64,000 bases of DNA from Legionella donaldsonii (GCF_900452385.1 NZ_UGOA01000001.1:357501-421500), one strand, 5' to 3'. Positions 40,898 through 49,914 are shown, counted from the stretch's first letter. The notes: generated by a model not told the origin, from the letters alone. Program-made: numbers and translations.

Positions 40898-42171
40898 GTA
40901 ACGCCAATCGTGTTTTTATTACAGGACTAAGTGCTTTAACTGCTTGTGGTGAAACGGCTGACAGCACCTGGGATGCGCTGCTTGCCGGCCAAAGTGGTAT
41001 CGGTGAAATCAGTCAATGGGATTTATCAACGTGGGCTCACCGTTTGGGGGGAGAACTGAAGAATTTTCAACCTGCCAAGATGCTCCCTGATCGCAAACTA
41101 ATGAAAGTTATTTCGCGTCAGGATGCGATGGGTATTAATGCAGCGATGCAAGCCATCAATCATAGCCAGCTTCTTCCTTATCGTGAAACCCTGGCTGCTA
41201 CAGAATCTTTTAATGATCAAACGGCTGTGTATGTTGGTTCGCCCGGGAATAAATATTTCCAACAATATGATTTTTTGCCTTTGCTCGCCAAAACAGGCAG
41301 TGATATGCAGCAGTTTGCTACACAGCTGTTTAATGAAGTGCATCCCATGTGGTTACTGCGCATTTTACCTAATAATGTTTTGGCTTATACTGGTATTAGC
41401 TATGGTTTTAAAGGGCCTAATCACAATATCACTAACCATGCAGTGAGTGGCACACAGGCTATTTTAGAGGCTTATCATGCGATTAGGCAGGGACAGGCTG
41501 AACGCGCAGTAGTCGTTGGCTACGATATAGGGATTGAACCTCAGGCACTCTTTTATTATGAAAAATTGGGAGTCATGAGTGCAAATCATTTAAAGCCCTT
41601 TGATAAAGAACATGATGGGACTGTCTTAGCCGAGGGGGCCGCTGCATTGATTCTTGAAAGTGAAGCAAGTGTGCAAGCGCGTTCTGCGACTTGTTATGGA
41701 GAAATTGTCGGAGGTCTGTCTGCCAGTGAGGCATCCGGGCTTTTTTCTATTGAAGCAGAAGGCAACCATTTGGCTGAGCTGATGTCGAATACCCTTGAGA
41801 CTTCCCAAATTAATTCCTCCGAAGTAGGTTTGCTAGTGGCTCATGGCAATGGCAATAGCAAATCAGATGACAGTGAGGCGATAGCGATTCAGCGTGTTTT
41901 TGGTGATAACTCTGTACCGGTTACTGCATTTAAATGGGCAATGGGGCATACGCTTTGTGCTTCAGGTGTTTTGGATACGGTATTGACAACCTATGCTTTG
42001 CGTAACGATTGTGTCCCCGGTATCGCCAACTTCAATCAGGCCGCCTCTGTATGCGAGCCATTAAACATAAGCGCTCATCATCGTCGATTACAAGGTAATA
42101 AAAAGGCTGTCATGCTCAATCGTGGGTTTGCCAGTATGAATGCTTGTTTGGTGATCAAAGCTTGTGACTGA
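40894..42171 (+). CDS. Ketosynthase-like protein lacking the catalytic Cys (chain-length-factor-like)
   Basis: This 425-aa homologue of the preceding gene keeps both His positions (His317 in VAHGNGNS, His352 in WAMGHTLCASG). The nucleophile region reads NHAVSGTQA, with Val184 where Cys should be. Such a partner resembles the chain length factor of type II polyketide synthases, which forms a heterodimer with an active KS. It overlaps the active KS by 4 nt and the acyltransferase by 8 nt. It probably shapes chain length; this is inference. Confidence 0.75.
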   Translation: MSNANRVFITGLSALTACGETADSTWDALLAGQSGIGEISQWDLSTWAHRLGGELKNFQPAKMLPDRKLMKVISRQDAMGINAAMQAINHSQLLPYRETLAATESFNDQTAVYVGSPGNKYFQQYDFLPLLAKTGSDMQQFATQLFNEVHPMWLLRILPNNVLAYTGISYGFKGPNHNITNHAVSGTQAILEAYHAIRQGQAERAVVVGYDIGIEPQALFYYEKLGVMSANHLKPFDKEHDGTVLAEGAAALILESEASVQARSATCYGEIVGGLSASEASGLFSIEAEGNHLAELMSNTLETSQINSSEVGLLVAHGNGNSKSDDSEAIAIQRVFGDNSVPVTAFKWAMGHTLCASGVLDTVLTTYALRNDCVPGIANFNQAASVCEPLNISAHHRRLQGNKKAVMLNRGFASMNACLVIKACD

Positions 42172-43015
42172 ATTAGCCGATAAGATTAATAGCCTGCCCT
42201 TATCATGGAGCGGGCGTTTTTTATACCGTTATCTACCTTATCGCCGTAAGGTCATTATGGCTAATATTGCGCAAGTATTTGGTGATCACTTGACTATTGC
42301 GCAGCAAACCCATCTTGCTAAAGCATTTTATTCGCACCTGGCTACCTCCATCAAAGAAGCAATTCAGTTGCGTTTTATGAGCGAACAGACACTTAGTGAA
42401 CGGGTGGAAGTACGCGGGTATGAGCGTTTGTTGGCGATTGCTGCTGAAAATAAAGGGGTGTTGGTATTAACGGGTCACTTTGGTAATTGGGAATTTGCAC
42501 CGCTTGGCGGAATTCTCAATTTTAAGCAGTTTCAAGGCCAATTTCATTTTATCCGCCGTACTTTAGGAAATAAAACATTAGAGCGCATCTTGTTTAGCCG
42601 TTATTACCGTGCAGGGTTAAATGTGATTCCCAAGAAAAACTCACTGCAACAGGTTTGTGACGCACTGGATCAAAATCACGCGGTGGTTTTTGTTTTAGAT
42701 CAACATGCCTCGATAGTCAATCGCGATGGTATTGCAGCGGAATTTTTTGGTAAGAAAGCTGGAACTTATCGCAGTCTGGCAAGCTTTGCGCGTCACACAG
42801 GAGTACCAGTGGTTCCTGCTGCAGGTTACCGGCTACCTGATGGACGTCATGTGCTTGAATTTCATGAGCCGATCAAATGGCAAGACTATGGTAGTACCCA
42901 AGAATCAATTTATCGCAATACGCTTGCTTATAATCAGGCTTTGGAACGTATTATTTTAGCCCACCCAGAACAATGGTTGTGGTTACATAAACGCTGGAAA
43001 TTAAAAGAAAAATAA
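42164..43015 (+). CDS. Lysophospholipid/lipid A acyltransferase family protein (LpxL/LpxXL-like)
   Basis: The 283-aa protein starts with GTG inside the previous gene. It has the H-x4-D/E acyltransferase motif (GHFGNWE, His105 and Glu110) and downstream blocks typical of the LpxL/HtrB family (FIRRTLGN, FVLDQHAS, FFGKKAGTY). Family members add secondary acyl chains to Kdo2-lipid IVA at the inner membrane. Unlike classic LpxL it has no clear N-terminal transmembrane helix. As last gene of the AcpXL-type operon it likely transfers the long acyl chain. Confidence 0.75.
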   Translation: MTELADKINSLPLSWSGRFLYRYLPYRRKVIMANIAQVFGDHLTIAQQTHLAKAFYSHLATSIKEAIQLRFMSEQTLSERVEVRGYERLLAIAAENKGVLVLTGHFGNWEFAPLGGILNFKQFQGQFHFIRRTLGNKTLERILFSRYYRAGLNVIPKKNSLQQVCDALDQNHAVVFVLDQHASIVNRDGIAAEFFGKKAGTYRSLASFARHTGVPVVPAAGYRLPDGRHVLEFHEPIKWQDYGSTQESIYRNTLAYNQALERIILAHPEQWLWLHKRWKLKEK

Positions 43016-43060
43016 CCCTCATTTACCGAAATAAATCGCTTTATGTCGTCCCCGCATTAA

Positions 43061-43804
43061 TTACTGGGGAATAAAAAACTCAAAATCGTAATTATACATT
43101 CGTACAAAAGTGCCATCATTTAGAATTTGCTCCAGGACCGTATCTATTTGCTCAATTTGTTCTCTGTTGTCCATCGTTGTTGCAATAGCAATACCATCAC
43201 CTAATGAAAATTGCTCCGGAAGTGCTCGTACACGTGTGGGATATTGGTGCATGAAAAACATCGCGGTGTAGGTGTTCATGAAAACAGCATCAATGGTATT
43301 CGAATTAAGAGCCTGGATTAAATTGCTAGGCTCCTCAAAGGGTACTACGATTAACTGGTCAACAAAATTTTGCTCAAGGTAATTGAAATATTCCTTTCCT
43401 TTTAAACAACCTACTTTTTTTCCTGCTAACTCTTTTGCATGTCTGAAGGGAGCTTGCTTCAGGGTAACAAATACAGCAGAGCTAGGCATGTAAGGAATGC
43501 TAAATAAATAGTGTGATTGACTATAGGGTGTAATAATAATCGCCCCCAGTACAAAATCAACTTTGTTTGCTTGCAAGGCGGAAAGTAACTCGTAATACCG
43601 CATACCAATATATTGGCATTGCCAATGCAGGCGTGCGCAGATTGTATTCATCAATTGAATATCGAATCCCCCAATTGGATAGGCAGGATTATTAACTACA
43701 AAGGGCGGATCATAGATTGGCGTGCCAATTTTAACAGTGGCATTCACATGACAAGATAAGCAAAAGAACAGCGTTACTACGACTCGAAGACAGGCCTTTG
43801 CCAT
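43061..43804 (-). CDS. Periplasmic amino-acid-type solute-binding protein
   Basis: The 247-aa protein has a signal peptide (residues 1-22, ending near CHVNA) and the extracellular solute-binding family 3 layout: IGTPIYDPPFV at the start, GGFDIQLMNTICARL, then VDFVLGAIIITPYSQSHYLFSIPY. This family binds amino acids or signals to sensor kinases. No permease or ATPase gene is next to it, so the partner and ligand are unknown. Confidence 0.8.
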   Translation of the reverse strand: MAKACLRVVVTLFFCLSCHVNATVKIGTPIYDPPFVVNNPAYPIGGFDIQLMNTICARLHWQCQYIGMRYYELLSALQANKVDFVLGAIIITPYSQSHYLFSIPYMPSSAVFVTLKQAPFRHAKELAGKKVGCLKGKEYFNYLEQNFVDQLIVVPFEEPSNLIQALNSNTIDAVFMNTYTAMFFMHQYPTRVRALPEQFSLGDGIAIATTMDNREQIEQIDTVLEQILNDGTFVRMYNYDFEFFIPQ

Positions 43805-44105
43805 AGACGCATCCCATACTCATTTTTTTTAATTATAGAACGACTTTGGATCATAAATAAAATAGGTCTAACTCTCTCTATAGAGGACAAAACTTGAGAA
43901 TCGAGTCTTTTTGCGGCATTTAGCGAAGCGAGCGAGCTTGATTCTGAACAAAAATTTCTTTTGTTCGCAACGACAATAAACATTTTTTCCCTGTACCGAG
44001 TCTAAAGCGAAATAATGGTTGGAACATAATTACCGGGGTTGGTTTATATGTTACCATTAGCTCCTTTTCTTGGCCATGTGGCATTAATAAACGGTGAGAT
44101 TAGGC
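43805..44105. other. Intergenic region upstream of panD
   Basis: This stretch of about 300 bp lies between two divergent genes. It is AT-rich with several T-runs and an imperfect inverted pair (GAGAATCGAG and CTTGATTCTG). No coding sequence, RNA gene or good promoter was recognised. Confidence 0.5.
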
Positions 44106-44525
44106 ATGTTTTATCGAAAAATGTTGAAATCAAAAATTCATCGCGCTTGTATTACCCAAGCTGATTTGGATTATGAGGGGAGTATCACCCTGTCCCCAGA
44201 ACTACTTGCAGCGGCTAATATTTTACCCAATGAGGCCGTCAATGTGTGGAATGTGACAGCAGGAACGCGATTTGAAACCTATGCTATAACGGGTGAAAAA
44301 GGGTCTAAAGACGTCTGTGTCAATGGTGCCGCCGCTCATTTAGTCACGCCTGGCGACATTGTTATTATTGCAACCTTTATTCAGCTTCCTGAAGAGCTTT
44401 GCCAAAACCATCATCCTAAGGTTGTCTTCGTCGACAGCAATAATCGTATAAAAGAAGTCCGCCCAGAGCTTGCAGAGAACAATAAGCAGGGTGCAAGCGT
44501 TGATAACGCTGTTTGTGAGGTATAG
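44106..44525 (+). CDS. panD: Aspartate 1-decarboxylase proenzyme
   Basis: PanD makes beta-alanine for pantothenate and CoA. It self-cleaves at a Gly-Ser bond to form a pyruvoyl group; DYEGSITL contains that site, with Ser25 from this start. NVWNVTAGTRFETYAI and VNGAAAHLVTPGDIVII are family blocks. The start MFYRKMLKSKIHR matches E. coli PanD best; a GTG 12 nt upstream is possible. The protein is 139 aa, slightly longer than E. coli, due to the C-terminus. Confidence 0.93.
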   Translation: MFYRKMLKSKIHRACITQADLDYEGSITLSPELLAAANILPNEAVNVWNVTAGTRFETYAITGEKGSKDVCVNGAAAHLVTPGDIVIIATFIQLPEELCQNHHPKVVFVDSNNRIKEVRPELAENNKQGASVDNAVCEV

Positions 44526-44579
44526 AGAATGGCCTGCCCGTATTACCTTGTGTCCGCTAATACCGGGGCGGCAGGGTGG

Positions 44580-44983
44580 TTAAGCGTAAGAGATTAGCTT
44601 TCTTACCAGTTCTAATTCCTCATTCACATCATTAATACAGGATTGAGAGCAGGGACGTTGAAACATTCTGCTGCAGATAAGTGCTTAGATGGAGTCATTT
44701 GGCCTGTTCCAGAGGGTATAGCCTGACAGATACAGGTTGAGAAAAATACTCGTGATGGCGATATCTGCTATCGTAAAATGCTCGTCCACCTGCCACCCAA
44801 CCGTTCTCTAACTAGTCAGCACTTGGCGGAAATTTTTCCGCCAAGTGCCTCGTTAATTGCATGCTGATTAGGTTTGCGGTTACGGTAGAGGGGCAAAAAG
44901 TACAGTTTGATAATCGCAAGGGGCAATGGCCTGAAATAAGGTCATATAAGACTCTCGTCAAGAGCTTTTATCCTGCAATGATG
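44580..44983 (-). pseudogene. Glutathione S-transferase remnant
   Basis: On the minus strand the gap after panD encodes the C-terminal part of a GST in pieces. From 44983 down one frame reads CRIKALDESLI, a stop, then YFRPLPLAIIKLYFLPLYRN and NQHAINEALGG. From 44807 another frame reads VGWQVDEHFTIADIAITSIF, WNRPNDSI, a stop at 44685-44687, then MFQRPCSQSC. FTIADIAI and the RP-rich end are typical GST C-terminal signatures. The N-terminal thioredoxin-like domain is missing. At least two stops and one frameshift show decay. Confidence 0.75.
44819..44848. repeat. 30-bp perfect palindrome
   Basis: GCACTTGGCGGAAA (44819-44832) is exactly mirrored by TTTCCGCCAAGTGC (44835-44848) with a 2-nt centre. 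It lies at the frame break in the GST remnant, and may be an insertion scar or a bidirectional terminator. Confidence 0.75.
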
Positions 44984-45039
44984 TTTAGCTGAGATAAAGA
45001 ACCGCTATAACAAAAGCAGGATAAAAGAAGCAGCCATGG

Positions 45040-46236
45040 TTAGAACGTTGGAGCAGTATCTGGCGACTTAGTGTGATTTACAACTGGCGCGCTCATGCTA
45101 CCTGTTCTTGTGGCAAAGAAACCAGATAATAAGGCTAAGTAACCATCACTACTTGCAACCGCATTATTTACCGGAGTCAGTAGTCTCTGACGAATAGTCT
45201 CTGCCGCTTCACGCAGTTCTTGCGAAGAGCCTTTGCCCTGATAGACATTATAGCGGTAACGCGTCGTTGCAGTATCAACAAGGGAATCGCGATTAAAAGG
45301 GTTTGTTGCATCTGTTGAAACCCACCGCCAAAGCGATTCTCTGTCACTTATCTTGGTATAGGCTGGGACTGCTTTCCACTCACCCGATTGAAGTTCTTGT
45401 TTAACTAACAGGATAGGCTTCTCTATCGGTGTAGAGACTATTAACTCATCATCCAGAGTACCGGCTTCAAGGTCATTCAGACGATTGTTAAGACTTGTAT
45501 ATTGGGTTAAAACGGTCGAGAGCTCGCCGATTTTTGAGGCCCTTTCCAGTTCATCTGCCGTTAAGGGTTCGAACTCCGTACTTGCTGGCACAATTTCTAA
45601 ATCATCATACTCTTTTCTGGTAAGTTTATCCTTCGCCACGGGTTGTGGGTGAGTAAATGATCGCTGTAACGCCACTTGAAGGAGGTTGAATGATGGAGTG
45701 GGCAGATCAAAAAAGTCTTGGTTAATTGCTTGGGCATTCTCATCTTCTGCACGCAAATAACTAAAAAAGCTAAATGGAATCTTCCACCATTGTTTAACAA
45801 CATGAACCAGGCCTTTGTTATAACCCTCGGTTAAACCATAAGGAACCGTATAGGCTAAGTCTTCAATTGCTTTGAGCACTAATCTTACGCTACCGATGAC
45901 TAGTAAGGGCGGAAGGATTAGGCGATTAAGACCAAGCGCCATTACTGTACTGAAAAGAGTCATAGAAAAGCTGTGAGTTACTTTGTAAGCCCAGAATGCT
46001 GCGGCTATTGGAAGAGCAACACGAACAGTTAATGTGAATGCCAAGAGAGCGAGCGACATGAGCAGATTCAGCATGAGAGAGGTCAACGAGAATAAAGTAA
46101 CCCCTGCAATAGCCCCGAAAACTTTGTCGAGAAAATTGATTGCGACTTTTGCAATACGTTCTCCTGAATCAAGCGCGGGTTGAGCGTATCTCTTTACTGA
46201 TCCAAGCATGGTTAATGTCCCCATCAAGTACTTCAA
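45040..46236 (-). CDS. Membrane protein of unknown function with a U-box-like segment
   Basis: The 398-aa protein has three hydrophobic stretches at about residues 38-62, 64-86 and 92-125, then a long soluble part. I do not recognise a full family. Residues about 268-325 (STPIEKPILLVKQ ... DRESLWRWV ... NPFNRDSL) have the spacing of hydrophobic, Trp and Pro residues of a divergent U-box, as in some Legionella effectors. With a C-terminus rich in small polar residues, a secreted effector role is possible. This is inference from pattern only. Confidence 0.45.
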   Translation of the reverse strand: MKYLMGTLTMLGSVKRYAQPALDSGERIAKVAINFLDKVFGAIAGVTLFSLTSLMLNLLMSLALLAFTLTVRVALPIAAAFWAYKVTHSFSMTLFSTVMALGLNRLILPPLLVIGSVRLVLKAIEDLAYTVPYGLTEGYNKGLVHVVKQWWKIPFSFFSYLRAEDENAQAINQDFFDLPTPSFNLLQVALQRSFTHPQPVAKDKLTRKEYDDLEIVPASTEFEPLTADELERASKIGELSTVLTQYTSLNNRLNDLEAGTLDDELIVSTPIEKPILLVKQELQSGEWKAVPAYTKISDRESLWRWVSTDATNPFNRDSLVDTATTRYRYNVYQGKGSSQELREAAETIRQRLLTPVNNAVASSDGYLALLSGFFATRTGSMSAPVVNHTKSPDTAPTF

Positions 46237-46426
46237 GCACTGTATTGTATAAAAAATTAGCTAAGAGTGCAAGTATTATTAATCTTTATAGATTCTCAGC
46301 GTGGTCTATTCTATGTGAAGAAAATTAACACAATATTAACAACACTAAATAGACATTACGAGTGTCTACTCCACCAGACGAAACTTACTATACTTGAAAT
46401 GGAGTAGCTGATAGAGGGAGAAAACC

Positions 46427-46813
46427 ATGGACTTAACCCTTTTTTTAGCCAGAGTGATTGGCTGGTACTTTGTGATTATCAGTCTGTATATGTTGTTTTG
46501 CCAACAGGCATTAAAGGCGATTATCGTCGACATTTTAGGGCAGAGGGCATTAATGTTCTTTATTGCCCTATTAACGGTGGTTTTGGGCTTGCTTTTGGTG
46601 ATAAGTCATAATGTTTGGGTAATGGGTTGGCCCGTCATTATTACTCTAATAGCCTGGCTGGTTTTGGTCGGGGGAGTTTTCCGCCTGATTAACCCGGATT
46701 TATTAACAAAAGTAGCGCAATGGTGGTTACGTAACCCTGCTTACCTTGTTATCGCCGCCATTATCTATCTGCTTATTGGCCTTTACCTTCTTTACAGGGC
46801 TTACTTTATTTAA
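46427..46813 (+). CDS. Small integral membrane protein, unknown function
   Basis: The 128-aa protein is almost wholly hydrophobic with four likely transmembrane helices (about residues 4-26, 40-60, 65-86, 104-125) and short charged loops (RLINPDLLTK). GAGGGAG lies 9 nt before the ATG. It is not recognised as a named family. It faces the trkH gene convergently. Confidence 0.7.
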   Translation: MDLTLFLARVIGWYFVIISLYMLFCQQALKAIIVDILGQRALMFFIALLTVVLGLLLVISHNVWVMGWPVIITLIAWLVLVGGVFRLINPDLLTKVAQWWLRNPAYLVIAAIIYLLIGLYLLYRAYFI

Positions 46814-46839
46814 CAAGAGTAAGCCAAATTAGAGGATTG

Positions 46840-48294
46840 CTATTTTTGCCAAAAATGAGGCGAAAAAAGGATAAGAAGAGAAAATATCTCCAAACGGCCT
46901 GCAATCATGGAAAAGATAAGCAGCCACTTGCTGGGGGCGCTGAGATCAGCAAAATTGTCATGAATATTACCTATCCCGGCACCCGCGTTAGATAGCGTTG
47001 CAGTAATGGCTGAGAATGAGGTAATCAAATCATTCCCTAACGCCATAAATAAAAGTATAAAAGCCACAAAGAGGGCAATAAACACCGATATAAAGCCCCA
47101 CATGGATTGTAAAACAGGCTCTGGCAGGGTATGTCTACCAAATTTAATGGGGATGATGGCGTGGGGGTGTAGTAAACGCACCATTTCACGTTTACTTTGT
47201 TTATAAATCAACAGGGCACGGATGACTTTTACACCGCCGCTTGTTGAGGTTGCACAGCCGCCAACAATTGATAGCAGCATCAGTAAAAGGGGTACATAAG
47301 TTGGCCAGCTGTTAAATGGAGCAGAAATAAAACCGGTTGTTGTGGCCATTGAAATCACATTAAATAAACTTTTCACCAGCGCGTGCGGATCAGCGGCAAA
47401 AAAACCGTACATGACGAGACTGAGCGTTACCAGGCAGCTGGCTGTAAATAAAAAAGCAACATAGAGACGAAACTCTTCATCTTGCCAATAATGGATGAGG
47501 CTGCGCTTTTTAAAAGCAATAAAATGCAGGGCGAAATTGGTGCCGCCTAATAACATGAAAAAACAGGCAATTAACTCGATGGCATCGTTTTGATAATAAG
47601 CAAAACTATTATCGTGCATCGAAAATCCGCCAGTGGAGACGGTCGTAAAGCTTTCGCCCAAGGCATCAAACCAGTCCATACCTGCAGCCCAATAGCTCAA
47701 CATACAAAGGAATGTTAATAGAACATAAATAAACCATAATGCTTTGGCGGTGTGGGCAATGCGAGGAGTTAATTTACTATCTTTCATTGGTCCTGGTGTC
47801 TCTGCCCTGAACAGTTGCATGCCGCCCACGCCTAGCATAGGCAAGATGGCTACTGCCAGGACTACAATACCCATACCTCCTAAAAACTGTAATTGTTGAC
47901 GATAAAACAAAATCGCATGAGGTAAGCCGTCTAAATGCCTGATAATGCTTGCCCCAGTCGTTGTAAATCCAGATACCGATTCAAATAGTGCGTCAGTTAA
48001 ACCATGATTTTCATGACGAAGGGCGAATATAAACGGTAGGGAAGCGAAAAAACAAAGGACAAACCAAAATAAGACGACAAGCAGAAAACCATCGCGGATT
48101 TTGAGTTCGTGATGCTGGGTTCTAAAGCACAGCCAAAGTGTACTACCAGTAACAAAAGTACAGGTGAAGGCCGCGACGAAGGGCAGCCAAAAATGTTCAT
48201 TAAATATCGGATTAATGATGAGTGGTGTTAGCATACTGACGCTAAACATCATTAACAGCAAACCTAAAAGGCGCAGGATGGTTTTAATTTGCAT
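46840..48294 (-). CDS. trkH: Trk potassium uptake channel subunit TrkH
   Basis: TrkH is the K+-translocating inner-membrane subunit of the Trk system. The 484-aa length matches E. coli TrkH. Pore-loop-like segments with conserved Gly are seen: SVSGFTTTGAS, TVSTGGFSMHD, MATTTGFIS and TLSNAGAGIGN, one per M1-P-M2 repeat. It is downstream of trkA, separated by 243 bp that contain a small inverted-repeat element. Confidence 0.96.
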   Translation of the reverse strand: MQIKTILRLLGLLLMMFSVSMLTPLIINPIFNEHFWLPFVAAFTCTFVTGSTLWLCFRTQHHELKIRDGFLLVVLFWFVLCFFASLPFIFALRHENHGLTDALFESVSGFTTTGASIIRHLDGLPHAILFYRQQLQFLGGMGIVVLAVAILPMLGVGGMQLFRAETPGPMKDSKLTPRIAHTAKALWFIYVLLTFLCMLSYWAAGMDWFDALGESFTTVSTGGFSMHDNSFAYYQNDAIELIACFFMLLGGTNFALHFIAFKKRSLIHYWQDEEFRLYVAFLFTASCLVTLSLVMYGFFAADPHALVKSLFNVISMATTTGFISAPFNSWPTYVPLLLMLLSIVGGCATSTSGGVKVIRALLIYKQSKREMVRLLHPHAIIPIKFGRHTLPEPVLQSMWGFISVFIALFVAFILLFMALGNDLITSFSAITATLSNAGAGIGNIHDNFADLSAPSKWLLIFSMIAGRLEIFSLLILFSPHFWQK

Positions 48295-48386
48295 TACTTA
48301 TTTTAATCTCACCTTGGCCAAATGGAGTGGTTTTGGGCTGATAATCATAACACCAGGTTGAGGGCAGTGGTCAATAGAGGAATCAG

Positions 48387-48530
48387 AGACTTCTTTCGAA
48401 CCTCTACTGCAGTGGGGCATCGCTTCGTCGAACCGGTGCTCGAATCCTCATGTACTGACGTGTACACTGCGGTTCTGCGCGCCATTTCTCCTCGCGCTGC
48501 TCTCACTGGAGCGAGTTTCGAAAGAAGTCT
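48387..48530. mobile_element. 144-bp element with 14-bp terminal inverted repeats
   Basis: AGACTTCTTTCGAA (48387-48400) is exactly inverted by TTCGAAAGAAGTCT (48517-48530). The interior is GC-richer than its neighbours and has no ORF. The right end is 7 bp from the trkA stop. A similar end, GAGTTTCGAAAGAGGTCT, occurs upstream of the esterase gene near 51092-51109. It looks like a MITE-type or palindromic dispersed element; multi-copy status is inferred. Confidence 0.6.
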
Positions 48531-48537
48531 GGTGTTT

Positions 48538-49914
48538 TCAACTGGTAAAGGCCAGGTTTACCTGAAATAGCGATTCTACCTGACGGACATAGCGTTTTTT
48601 TAGCAACAGCAAGATGACATGATCATCCGATTCAACCACCAGTTGCGGATTTGCCATAAGTAATTTTTCACCCCTTACAACAGCGACAATAGAACAACTG
48701 GGAGGTAATTTAATGTCTGATAATTGACGCCCGACAACCTGGGAAGTTAACTGATCGCCGTGAGTAATCAATTCAATCGTTTCAGCCTCGTCATTTTGTA
48801 AACGATACACTTTGATCATATTCCCACGTCGTAATTTGGTAAGAATACTGCCGATAGTGATTAATTGCGGGGAAATGGCATGATCAATTGGGCTGTCTTC
48901 AATAAGTTCGACATAGGCATTGCGATTAACCAACGCAATGGCATGGCGTGCTCCCAGACGCTTGGCCTGCAAACAGGACATGATGTTAGCTTCATCATCG
49001 TTGGTGACAGCACAGAATACATCGGTAAACTCAATATTTTCACTCACGAGCAGATCGCGATCGGCAATATCACCTTGTAAAACAGTCCCTTTATGCAATT
49101 GAGAGGCTAATTTACTGGCATGGGCCAAATTGCGATCGATCACCTTGATACGGTATTTTTTTTCCAATGCCTGGGCCAGCTTGGTCCCGATGTGTCCACC
49201 ACCTGCAATCATAATGCGGCGATTGGGATGGGTATAACGTCCCAGGGCGATAAGGAGCTGTTGAATTGCCGGGGGCGAGGCCACGAAAAGAACATCATCA
49301 TCGGCCATAATTTCACAATCACCCTGTGGGGCAATAGCAATTTTATCGCGAAAAATCGCAACCACTCGCGTTTCAATGGGCTTCAAATGTTGATAAAGCT
49401 GCTCAACAGTTTTACCTACCATCACGCCGGCGGACTGGGGTTTAATAGTAACCAGTAAAACCTTTCCTTCAGCAAATTCGAGAACTTGGGTAACACCTGG
49501 GTAGTCAATTAAATTTTCAATATGTTCGGTTACCAGTTTTTCTGGGCTAATACATACATCAACAGGCACATGTTCATTGCAAAATAATTGGGGGTAATCG
49601 TAATAATAGCGCGAGCGGATGCGGGCAATTTTTGTGGGGGTGCGAAACAAGCTATAGGCAATTTGGCAGCCCATCATATTAATTTCATCGCTATCAGTGA
49701 CTGCAATTATCATGTCCGCCTGTTCTATACCCGCAGTAATGAGAATATTCGGGTGGGCAGCTGAACCCAGTACTGTTTTGATATCAAGCTTATGCTGTAA
49801 TTCGCGCAAGCGATCCTCATTAAGATCGACCAGCGTGATATCATTGTCTTCACGCGCCAGATTACGTGCCAGTGTCCCTCCAACCTGTCCAGCCCCTAGA
49901 ATAACTATACGCAT
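48538..49914 (-). CDS. trkA: Trk system regulatory subunit TrkA
   Basis: TrkA is the cytoplasmic NAD(H)-binding ring protein that gates TrkH. The 458-aa protein has the duplicated RCK layout: first Rossmann motif GAGQVGGTLA (residues 7-16), second GGGHIGTKLA near residue 237. Each is followed by a C-terminal RCK domain. Its start overlaps the dapF stop by 10 nt, so the two are probably coupled. Confidence 0.97.
   Translation of the reverse strand: MRIVILGAGQVGGTLARNLAREDNDITLVDLNEDRLRELQHKLDIKTVLGSAAHPNILITAGIEQADMIIAVTDSDEINMMGCQIAYSLFRTPTKIARIRSRYYYDYPQLFCNEHVPVDVCISPEKLVTEHIENLIDYPGVTQVLEFAEGKVLLVTIKPQSAGVMVGKTVEQLYQHLKPIETRVVAIFRDKIAIAPQGDCEIMADDDVLFVASPPAIQQLLIALGRYTHPNRRIMIAGGGHIGTKLAQALEKKYRIKVIDRNLAHASKLASQLHKGTVLQGDIADRDLLVSENIEFTDVFCAVTNDDEANIMSCLQAKRLGARHAIALVNRNAYVELIEDSPIDHAISPQLITIGSILTKLRRGNMIKVYRLQNDEAETIELITHGDQLTSQVVGRQLSDIKLPPSCSIVAVVRGEKLLMANPQLVVESDDHVILLLLKKRYVRQVESLFQVNLAFTS

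Noticed and set aside
43777..43983. 68-aa minus-strand frame upstream of the solute-binding protein
   Set aside because: It overlaps the start of a confident gene, has low-complexity composition and no ribosome site or known family.
44965..45027. 12-bp inverted repeat CTTTTATCCTGC / GCAGGATAAAAG
   Set aside because: The arms are 39 nt apart and one lies in the GST remnant. It is too loose to call a terminator or element end.
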